Assembly (NCBI GenBank): GCA_015680685.1
Contig: MNCI01020439.1
Span: forward strand, 230 to 64,229
From: Gnetum montanum
Taxonomy: Eukaryota > Streptophyta > Gnetopsida > Gnetales > Gnetaceae
Direction: 5' to 3'
DNA length: 64,000 bases
This document shows positions 23,801-32,822 of the stretch, piece by piece; the stretch's first letter is position 1; each line of letters starts with the position of its first letter. The position numbers and the translations under genes were made by a program. The notes under the pieces were generated by a model that had not been told where the DNA came from, made no database searches, and saw nothing but the letters and a program-made list of their open reading frames with translations.

Positions 23801-24924
23801 ACCTTCGGTGGGACCCTACAGAGCCCATTGACCTGGACACAGTGGAGCCTTCATCGGATGGCGAGATCGTGCCATGCAACATTTACGAGGAAGTGCGTAA
23901 ATCTGTGTTACGCTTGACCTGCTCCTTATGGGAGAGTCAAAACATCAATGAAGACCTCTGGAAGAAGTTGCAGAGGTCAGAGAAGGAAAGGATGTCTCTG
24001 ACTAAAGAGGTCGGAGACTTAAGATCGCGATGTGAATTCCTACAGGCGTGAGGAACAGATGCGGAGGACTGGCATACGGCTGTTATTGACTACCCTCGCT
24101 ATTGGACCACGGTTAGAAACAGCGTGCAAACCAGTCGCGAATTGGTGGAGCAAAGGATGCAAATAGAGCTCTTGGCCCAGAAGAACCAAGACTAGAAGGA
24201 CTTTTGCGCAAGCGTCCAAGAGTGGAGGCAGAAAAAAAAAGATCACAAGCATCTATATAAGTGAGAAAGTCTCACTTATCATTAGCACTATCGGGATTTT
24301 TCTGTTGAAGCTCAATCCTTGTAAGTGTTCCTCGATGTCATTGGTGCATCTAACGCCTTCGAGAAGTTCCAGGAGCAGGTGACGGTAAGCGCATCCCCGA
24401 GAAGGGAAATTACTCTTCCCGGGGAGGAGACTACAGTCCCCACCTTCTTCCCCAAACCACCCTAATGGACTAGTGTGGAGAAGGGGAAGGTGAAGGCTGG
24501 AACTAATCTGGGAGATGGAGTTTGGTCTGTGTTAACCGAAGACGAAATTATGCAATGCCTATGGGTCAGTTTAGACCAACTCCCCTTTTCTGCGAATGCA
24601 GGACCATCGCAAGTAAGTTTAAATGTTATTGAATTTAAATTTTCTAATTTGTTTTATCATGGTTTTTTCTTATGTATTTATTGTATGTAGGTACAAGGAG
24701 TGGATGAAGAAGGTGAACAGGATGAGGAGCGTGTTCAGGAAGAAGAGCGTAATGATGCAGACCGTCCTCTTGGGGAGCTAGTGTTAGTGCAAGAACCCCG
24801 CGAAGATGACATTCCTCACGAAGGAATATTCTCTAAAAAGGATGGCCCACTCGAGGATGATTTGTTAGGCTTAGAGGCATACTTAAGGAATACTGGTGAC
24901 AGTGGTACTAGGGGAGATGTGTAA
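20855..24924 (+). pseudogene. Antisense spliced gene between PR and RT, Tat-2 copy
   Basis: Eight exons: 20855-20974, 21258-21707, 21797-22071, 22189-23238, 23351-23512, 23589-23717, 23795-24612, 24691-24924. Introns 2-7 have GT and AG ends (for example CAG|GTAAGT at 21708 and TTGCAG at 23350) and phases 2,1,1,1,1,0, identical to Tat-4. Exon 2 has SIIVWSH and CFQNPPG; exon 3 GWLHEEW; exon 4 AQLFTDLFGVPSD, FAFFIACLWHFAEF and AQDPPEE; exon 6 DKFAFMEGIF; exon 7 a Leu/Lys/Glu-rich coiled-coil-like run (NEDLWKKLQRSEKERM); exons 5 and 8 are acidic. Broken by a frameshift in exon 2 (about 21412), TAG stops in exon 4 (22554, 22710 and two more) and stops in exon 7. The exon 1 donor reads CAG|TAGGCC, apparently damaged. 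Function unknown. Confidence 0.82.
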
Positions 24925-25109
24925 TTATGATTTACGCATGACTTTATTGATGAAGTTTGAACAATGGTAATATGAATGTTGGCGAGATTACTCGTGAGAT
25001 TTTGTTTATGGTTTTTTATTTATTTTACGTTTAATTTTATGTCTTTGTTTATACAAAGCATAAATAGGATGGAGTCAAAGACTTTGGATAGGTTGCGTTA
25101 TTACGACTG

Positions 25110-25345
25110 TAGAATGGAGTAGCTAGTTTAAGGCCATTGCGGACCGTCACATAGCATTTGTGTAAGATATAAATGAATGAACTTGCTAGTTTTAGGCTAT
25201 TGCAGGCCTTTACTAGTTTTAGGCCATTGCGGGCCATCGCATAGCGTTTGTGTAATATATAGAAGGATTTGCGTAAGAATTACTAGTTTTAGGCCATTGC
25301 AGGCCTTTTCATAGTTTTAGGCCATTGCGGGCCATCTGTGTAATT
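25110..25345. repeat. Interspersed 22-nt motif repeats between antisense gene and PR, Tat-2
   Basis: About five copies of CTAGTTTTAGGCCATTGCGGGCC-type sequence in plus orientation, with AT-rich spacers sharing CATAGCGTTTGTGTAA. They lie between the antisense gene stop (24924) and the PR stop (25557), that is, the convergent 3' ends of the two opposing genes. Confidence 0.8.
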
Positions 25346-25556
25346 GTAATTGTGTAAAAGTGCACATGTTTGTGTAATCGTATTAATATGACTAATAGAA
25401 GTCAAGAGGCATAAATGGCGTAAAATGAAAACGTAAATAGTGTAATGGATAGAAAGTGTAAATATATGTATGTTAAAGAAAACTGACAATCAAATTTGAT
25501 AAGCGTAAATGGAAAAACTAGTAAAAGTGTAACGATGTGCGTAAATACCACCCAGG
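25346..25556. other. Spacer between motif repeats and gag-PR stop, Tat-2
   Basis: About 210 bases without a gene, rich in GTAAATG/GTGTAA words. The gag-PR frame ends at TGA (about 25557-25559). Confidence 0.4.
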
Positions 25557-28500
25557 TCAGCCATTAACCCGTAATTGTTTCTTAATGGATTTCATGCTCA
25601 GTGGTACGTAAGGGCGAGGAGGTTTATGGCCTGACACTTCCACATCGTCCTCTTCTCCCTGAAATGGTAGGTTTGCCCAGGCTAGGCTGTCATCATTCAT
25701 TTCAACTTGTTTGGGAACTCGGACATGGGTTTGATCTTTAGGCATCTCGATCTCCGAACCCCATTCTTCTTCGATGTTATTGATAGTCCTAGAAGTTATT
25801 TCATCACCGTGTATTACTACCTCTCCCCCCGCATAAGAGAGGTGTATGTCTTGGTGTATTGGTGACGAAACTATCCTCAATTGGGCCAGCCAGGACCTCC
25901 GTAGAATCAGGTTGAAACCGGGCATCTCCTCGACAACGAGAAATGTGGCATCTATTGGGAATTGGTCTCTTGCCACAAAATTGATATGCATTGTCCCCTT
26001 GACTTGAACTCATGCCCCATTGAATGACTTTAAACATGATGTCGCTGTAGGACTGATCTAGTCAACCGGGCCCAACTTATCTAGTATGGGATAAGGGATG
26101 ACATTTGCAGCCGCGCTATCGTCAACGTGCACCCTCCGAATCCGATGTTGACCAACCTGGATGGTGATGAACATGGGTTCTGTCGTCACTTGACCTTTTT
26201 CAGGATCACCTTTAATGGATTCATCGTGAAAGGTCAATGGAGTAGGTTCAGGTCGTTCAATGGTAGGAGGAAACATGATAGCATGTATCGTTTCCTCTTT
26301 CACTGGTAAGCCTTCATCCACAGGTATTGATGTCAGCATCCGGACCATAGCCTCATGGTGTTTTTGAGATGTCATAACCAGGTCATAGAGGCTCAACGTT
26401 GTGTTCTTCTATTTCAAAGCTTGTTTGACTTGCGTAAATGCATCGAGGAGGTCCCGTTCTTGGCTGGATGGCTTATCCCCTCTGTCCTCTTCCATTTGCC
26501 CTAAGAGACGAATCTCCTGAGGTGGAATAGCGTCAGTCAGAGGGTTGTGTTTCTTTCTGCTGAGGGGAGGTGGCTGTGTTTTTGTACCCTTGTCTTGCCC
26601 AAAAGGTGTAGGCGTAGGAACAGAGGCCAGGGTCCTAGGCTTAGTGAAGCCTAGGGTAGAGTGATTTTTGGTGGTATTAGTTGATGCATCTCCTTCCTTT
26701 TTTTTATTAGGTGGCGGTTGGTGGTTTTGGTTAGAAGTTTGCCCTTATGTAAAAGGAGTAGCCAGTGGTTTTGGTACCCTAACGATAAAAGTCACCTTAG
26801 GAGTGGGTGCGGGCGTGGCCGCGGCTTTATCGTTAACGTGAGACAGAGTTATGGCTAGTGAAGGCACCGGAATAACAAAGGGTGGACTCGGGACGCCACT
26901 AACTACTAGTGAAAAGCTTGCCCCCTGGGGTGAACTAGTAGGTACATGTAAAACAAAAGGTTGTTTAGGAGGTACCTTCCTTTCACTGTTCGTACTTACC
27001 ACGTTTATTGTGTACGGTGCGTTATTTGCTTTTAACGGGTCTTTGTACACATGCAACGCCTGGTTTTCGGGACGTGTTGGACTACTGCCATCTAGTTTCA
27101 AAAAACCATCATCAATCATGAGTTGAATGTTGTCCTTCAATGCCCAGTAGTAATCGGTATCGTGACCACAAAATTGATGGTAGTCACAAAAACGGTCCAG
27201 CCTAAAAGACTTCGGAACTGGTGGTTCGTTAGGTAGGGCTAAAGAAGGATTCTTCAGCAATTCACAATGACGCCTGTGACGCTGGAGAGCTTCTTTGGAT
27301 ACCTTTTTATTCTGAATGTATCCTGCCCCTAATAATTGTTTCAATAGTTCCGAATGTTTTATCAGTAGGGTTGCATATTTTGAGTGATCTTTACGCTTGA
27401 AGTTTGGCCTTGGCTGGGGTGGCTTTTTATGGTCAAGTGTATCGTGGCCGGTGCTACTTGCGCTAGCCGTAGTCTCGGCAGACACTGTGGGTGTCTTTTT
27501 GTTATTCTTGTTTTTAGCACCCTCAGCTAGCGCAGCTACTATCGTTGTTGTTGCTTTGCCCTTGTCTTTACCCTTATTATTGGCATTTTTGTAGGCCACG
27601 TACGCTGGGTCTTTGCTAGCCTCAGCAGCATCCTGGACGCTCTTAGTCTGGGTGAAAGCCTAACTCAAGGAGCTAGGGGCAAGGTAATACAGTTTAGACT
27701 TGATGAAGTCATTAACTGCTCCTTTGAAAATAGCCAGCAGATGGGCTTCTGCGATAGGCTCACGGATTTCGTTCAAAGTAGCACTCCATCGCTGTATAAA
27801 CCTCTGGACTGGTTCAAGTGGGTCTTGCTTCACTCCCATAAGCTGGTCTAGCATGGCTTCTGGCTTTAAATTTTACTTAAAGTGGGTCACAAATTGTGTT
27901 AGGAGCTCTTCCAAGGTTGAGATGGAAGAGAGAGGAAGCACTCGATACCAATCCAAAGCTTTCCCTGCCAGAGATATTGGAAAGACACAAACAATTGTAT
28001 GAGACCATTGCTGCAATAACAAGGATTCAGACCTGAAGGTAACAAGGTGAGCATTAGGATCTCCTTCCCCATTATACTTAGTAAAATGGGGCAACGACAT
28101 CCTTGGAGGCAATGACAGCATAGGAACCACTGGGCTGATAGGATCATCTTGGTAAAAATTCATGATTTGTATCGTATCAGAGCCAGCAGCTTTAAGGTGC
28201 TTAACTTCCTCAGTGAGGGTCTGAATAAGAAAAAAAGCTTGATCCATACTTGGTGATGAAGAAGTCTACACAGGAGGAGCAGGGGGTTGGACTAAAGGAG
28301 TAGTGCCAGGAAACAGGAATGGAGCAATGGCTTGGCTGACAGGGGATGCGACGGGGACTATCCCCGTGGATGAAGCCTCTTGTGGAAGCCACCACCCGCC
28401 AGGCTGAGCAGAGAGATTGGCTGCCGCCGGATGTGTAGGATGGATATTATAAGGGTATTGTGCGGTTATCTGTGGGATATGCATGGTAGGTGCGGCTAAG

Positions 28501-29378
28501 GGTTGCACACCGTATAACGTAGATTGATTATGTGCAGTAGGCGTGATCCACTGGCCGACCATGGGTTGAACGGACCGCTGCGATTGAAGGGTAGTTGTGA
28601 TTTGTTGCCTCGCAGTGGCTTGCGATGATAAGGTTTTCACTAGATTTTGCACCGGGCGAGTTATAGGTGTGGTATGTGCTGGTACTTGGGGAATGAAATA
28701 GGGTGCAGTAGATGCCGGTACCACTGATGGAATACTGATTATGTGTGGTGATGAAACTAACCCCACATTATTTTGAGGGGGCATTTGTATTTGCAAAACT
28801 GAGGATTGCGTAGTGGCTTGCGGGATGACAGGAATATGTGGTTGAGCGGTCACGACTGGGTTGAGATGGGAGGCTTCTCCGGTGAGAGGAAATAGGGGAT
28901 TTATGTATGTATGGGGACTGAGGGTATGGTATGAATCCGCGTGTTTAGATTGGGCTGCGAATTCATCTTCCTCTTCTTCCCCATTTTGAGGTTCTAGAAT
29001 GGACCACATAGTCTAAATTCTAGCCATAATCATTTGGGTCAAGAGTTCATGATAATACTCGATTAGGGGGATAATGTCATACATAGTAGGGGTGAAAGCC
29101 TGGCGTCCTCTATGGATCAACTCATAATTTTGTTTCGCCTCAATCTCGGCTCGGCTAAGAGCAAGCTTTTCATGGAACTTGACGCAAATGAAATTGTACT
29201 CTTCAGGAGTCATGACGGTGAATACAAGATCCTTGCCTTGTAACCTCAATGAACGACGCAACGGTCCCTGAGGTCCTATTGCACCTAAAGTTGGTCCGGT
29301 GATGGCGATGGGATTTATAGATGTGACACCCGAGTCGGTGATGATCATAGCGGCAGTGATTGCATATGCAGAATCCAT
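25557..29378 (-). pseudogene. Tat-2 gag-protease polyprotein, one frame with stops only
   Basis: From ATG at 29378 (MDSAYAITAAM) to 25557 the frame is continuous for about 1274 codons. It has stops near 29013, 28266, 27873, 27660, 26745, 26411, 26058 and 26010 but no frameshift. Order: N-terminal region, Pro/Gln/Ala-rich linker (28266-29009), capsid-like region (FTKYNGEGDPNAHLVTFRSE; DPLEPVQRFIQRW), a degenerate knuckle-like CDYHQFCGHDTDY (about 27150-27190), a second Pro-rich linker, and an aspartic protease (VHVDDSAAANVIPYP, about 26085-26130; FNLILRRSWLAQ). The usual D[ST]G is DDS here and DDG in Tat-1 and Tat-4. Gag packages RNA; PR matures the polyproteins. Two stops (27873, 27660) are shared with Tat-1. 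Confidence 0.88.
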
Positions 29379-29605
29379 TTCTCAAATAGGTTAATGACAA
29401 CAAAAGATAGGATCTAAAAGGCAACGGCCAAACAGAATTATGACTGGGCTTTTTACCCTATAGGATTCCAAAGGAATCATTGCTGTGACCAATCTACACC
29501 ACACGATTTTCCGTAAACTTCCCTAGAGGTATTACGTTTACGTTTTTATAGACGTGGGTATGGATCACTTACAGGGCTACCTGTAAAATACGGATCGGAG
29601 GTTCA
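29379..29605 (-). other. 5' leader of Tat-2
   Basis: About 230 bases between PBS and gag ATG. It holds one copy (about 29445-29515) of the leader unit repeated in Tat-1, with CCAAAGGAATC and TCTACACCACACGA. Confidence 0.5.
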
Positions 29606-29624
29606 GGCCCTCCTTCTAGCGCCA
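29606..29624 (-). other. Primer binding site of Tat-2
   Basis: Element sense TGGCGCTAGAAGGAGGGCC, starting 6 nt (GTTTTC) after the 5' LTR end. TGG pairs with the tRNA CCA end. Tat-1 and Tat-3 have TGGTGC... at the same place. I do not name the tRNA. Confidence 0.8.
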
Positions 29625-29630
29625 GAAAAC

Positions 29631-31167
29631 TATAATGACGGAAAATGTCGGTCGTTGGAAAGTACCAAATGAAAATTTGTGTACACAGTCTTAACCACGG
29701 ATCCGTGCGAGGGCCGTGCTGAAGAAAATGAATCCGCGGTGCCCTGAACGGTCTTGTCGATCAGACAGGGACTTACTCAATTAGTAAATTGACGAATATT
29801 TTGATAATATGTGTATTACATAGATATTCCGTGAAACGATTTGATTTGATGAATCATAAAATGAGTAAAAAATGATGTAAATGAATTGAAATAATGACAA
29901 TGCAAATGCGACAAGGAGGATCATATTTAAGAGGGATGCGCAATTCCAAGATCTATATTTTGACTTGAAGACTGAGTATATTGTATACAAGGTTCGAATG
30001 ACAAAATCCGCTTATCTTGTACGAAGCATACACAAAATAACAAGAAAAATGCTCAACAAGGAGTACAGAATGAAGCTCGTTCTACCTCGAAAGCCAAAGA
30101 TGGGATGCAAGGAAGGTCAAGCCTGGATGTCTATCGATCAACTATTTTTTATCAATAGATCTTGACAACCACACTAGATGATCTCTCGATCTCTAATCTG
30201 CTCCCTTTGCTTTCGATAGTCTCTACTCAAAACTGCCAATGATTGCCAATGGAGAGAACTATATTTTCGCCAAAGGACTGATCACTCCTGCTGCTAATTC
30301 TCAAGCAAATGTCTTTTGTATCTGCTCAAAAAGTGATAGCTGCCAAAAAAAAGAAAGCCCAAGATCCTCTTCTGATGCCTTCACCAATTGGAGTATTTAT
30401 AGATTCGGTAGTACGTGAAGAAGGCACGGCCCTGATGATACGTGTCCCGAACTTTCAGAATGTTGTTGACTTGGCAAACTTTGTGTTGAAACTGGTCAAC
30501 CACTCTCGCTGAAGCCGTCTCATGATTACGCTACGATACGCTGATGAGCGTATTGTGCGTATGGATAACAGATGCATGTATGGTACTGCCTTAGTTGACT
30601 TTAAGTAGTATTACACTCATTTATACTGCGTAGCATGGTAGAGCATAATAAAGCGTAGGAGTAGTTAACTCAAGTTGTTTTACGCTCACTTATGCCACGA
30701 AGCGTAATAGAGCGTCAAACATGGTCAACTTTACGATAAGTTACGCTTGCTTACGTTGCGTAGCATAATAAGCGTAAAGCGACCAATCTGTAAAAAAGGA
30801 AGAAATTAGTCTACCGGGTTTCTTTGGACTTTGGCTTTGTCTTTCTGGAAGCTCATTACACTGCTCTACGTAACGGAGCGTAAATTCAGCCCTGGAAAAA
30901 AGACTTAGCAGAATATGCAACAAGTCTTAAACCTTAATCTTTGTCAGAATCGCCGAAGTAAGTTACGTTGGGTGAAACTACGCTATGTTGCGTAGCGTAA
31001 TGTAGCGTAAAATGAGAAGACAAAGTAAGGTTGAAATTTGCAAGAAACTTGGAGAGTTGATGCTACGTGCCTCTTTGCCATGTTCTGTCTTCTAGATTTT
31101 GTCGCAAACTTTTGCCCAAATCATGAATGTTCCCCTTAGGATGATTCACAATTTCTGCGGTGCTTCA
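29631..31167 (-). repeat. 5' LTR of Tat-2
   Basis: Ends at 29631 in TATA (element sense ...TATA, where the 3' LTR has ...TACA, so the terminal CA was probably lost by C to T) and starts at 31167 with TGAAGCACC. Same length as the 3' LTR. TATA box reverse complement at 30394-30401; U3 TACGCT palindromes at 30530-31010. Confidence 0.92.
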
Positions 31168-31901
31168 GCTGGTGCTTTGGGTTAATGTAGATTTGGTTGT
31201 ATCTGGAGAAACCATCCATGAAGGATAGCAGAGCATGAACAGCCATGATGTCGATGAGCTAATCAATGCTTAGAAGTGGGAAGTTGTCCTTGATTGTTAC
31301 CTTGTTCAAGTTCCGAAAGTCTATAAAGATATGTATTCCTCCCATTTTCTTTGAAAGCACAACAACATTGGACACCCACTCTGAATAGTCAACCATGCAA
31401 ATGAAACCTTCTTGGTATAGGTTGATGATTTCATCCCTCATGGGTAGTGCAATTTTTGGCTTAACTTTGTAAGCCTTCTGCTTGACTGCCTTCATCTATG
31501 GGTCTAGGACGATGTTGTGCTGAATCAGCCGCGGATCTAGACTCGGCATGTCATTGTACGACCATGCAAAGACATCAATGTTATCTTGCAAAATATTAGC
31601 TACACTTTTTTGTATTTGTGTGTCTAGGAGGGAGCTGAGTCTTAGCATTTTTACCTCCCCCTTTGATGTAGTCACAGGCATCTCAATGAGGGTCCTCAAT
31701 TACATCCCTGACCTCCAAGTCTAGGGCTTGGACCAGATGCTTGGGCCAATCCAGGGATGCTTCTAAGCCTGCTATAGTGCTAGTTGAGGTCGACCCCAAG
31801 TTGATCATGTTGGGGTTCAACTGTCTTGAAAGCTTTCCCTATGGCCTTGCTAACGTTAAAGGCGTGGAAAGGTCACGATGGATTCCCATCTCTTGCTTGA
31901 C
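31168..31901 (-). pseudogene. Tat-1 RT N-terminal part
   Basis: The pol ATG is at 31889, 12 nt after a conserved AG. Reading on: LDWPKH-like text, RTLIEMPVTTSKGEVKML, FAWSYNDMPSLDPRLIQH, YSEWVSNVVVLSKKMGG, then DFRNLNKVTIKDNFPL and HALLSFMDGF-like text up to the Tat-2 insertion at 31168. The frame continues at 13535 downward. Stops are few here: one near 31690 and one near 31500. Confidence 0.85.
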
Positions 31902-31920
31902 CTACCATCATAAGATGAAA
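31902..31920 (-). other. Conserved 3' splice site before pol ATG, Tat-1
   Basis: The minus strand reads CTTATGATGGTAG|GTC, with the AG at 31903-31902. The upstream CTTTCAT...GAT block aligns with Tat-2. The ATG follows at 31889. Confidence 0.6.
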
Positions 31921-32024
31921 GCTTGATTAAGAGGCATCTATTGGCAGAGGTTGTGTGTAACAAAAATTTGCAAAGCAGCGACGAGATGCAACTTGCGAAG
32001 TGTGATGATGTAAAGATTGCAAGT

Positions 32025-32485
32025 TTACTAGCTTAAGGTCATGGCGGACCGCCAACGAACAAGAGCGTAGAACTGCTAAAGGTGTAAAACAACTAATGTA
32101 AATTATGAAGCTGTGTGACTGTCAATATGCAAATGCCAAACTACTAGTGTAGTGTCATTTTGGACTACGAAATTGCAACATGCGAAATCTTAACATGCAA
32201 AATAATAGTATGCGAAATGGGAAATTGTGAGTATGAGTAGTGCCAAATCATCAATGTGAAAGTACAAACTATTGACATGAAATAATGAAACTACTAGAAA
32301 TTGTGACACTGCCCATGTGGGAGAAGATATGAAAACCACCCATGTAAGCATGTGGTGTTGTTAGTTTAACGTCATTGCGGACCGCTAGGGGTGCAACTAT
32401 GCTAGGGCTACTTAGTTTGAGGTATTTTTGGACCGGTCGTATTGCGATTTCTAGGATTACTAGTTTAAGGTCTTTTCAAACCGTT
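32025..32485. repeat. Interspersed 22-nt motif repeats between RT and antisense gene, Tat-1
   Basis: About five copies in plus orientation near 32026 (TAGCTTAAGGTCATGGCGGACC), 32147, 32370 (TTAGTTTAACGTCATTGCGGACC), 32419 and 32459. They lie upstream of the antisense gene promoter. Confidence 0.75.
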
Positions 32486-32662
32486 AATAAAAAGCAAATA
32501 TATATTTTTTATTTTCGAGAAGCCAAGTAGTTGTCTTGAAGCATGTTAAAGATTTAATGCTAATAGTGCTATGATGTCGTGGAAAGCATGCTACGCTGTA
32601 CGATGCGCTCTGCATTAATCAGAGAGCGAGAGCAGCAAGTTTTCCCATCTTGTCATTATGGC

Positions 32663-32671
32663 CATAAATAG
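32663..32671 (+). promoter_or_regulatory. Putative TATA box of the antisense gene, Tat-1
   Basis: CATAAATAG followed by GGG, about 160 nt before the exon 1 ATG at 32823. Comparable to CATATAAGTAGG in Tat-2. Confidence 0.5.
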
Positions 32672-32822
32672 GGGTTAAACCTTGGCAATTTTTCCATTTT
32701 CACCATAAGAGCGGAGAGCACACATCGGAGCACAAGGTGATTTCGGAGCACGAAGAAATTGTGTTAATCAACTAGTAAGGCGAGTTTTTTACAGCGAAAG
32801 TTGTAAATCTGCAAGTAAGAAA

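Larger units (their letters stand above)
13540..31167 (-). mobile_element. Tat-2: complete Tat-lineage LTR retrotransposon nested in Tat-1
   Basis: Full-length structure of 17.6 kb: 3' LTR 13540-15076, 5' LTR 29631-31167 (both 1537 bp), PPT and PBS in place. Flanks are GCTAG (13535-13539) and GCTGG (31168-31172), a 5-bp target duplication with one change. Removing the element and one flank rejoins the Tat-1 RT frame at the point where intact Tat RTs continue, so the nesting is certain. Internal order on the minus strand is gag-PR, then an antisense gene, then RT-RH-aRH-INT. By eye the first 165 LTR bases differ at about one position in ten, mostly transitions, so the insertion is old. Confidence 0.92.

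Noticed and set aside
20855-24924. Antisense gene as a captured host gene specific to one element
   Set aside because: It is found at the same place in three diverged elements, with its introns retained, so it is an old component of this lineage, not a recent capture.
25557-29378. Reassigned or programmed read-through stop codons in gag
   Set aside because: Stops occur as TAG, TAA and TGA, at many sites that are sense codons in the sister elements. Only two are shared, so decay is simpler.
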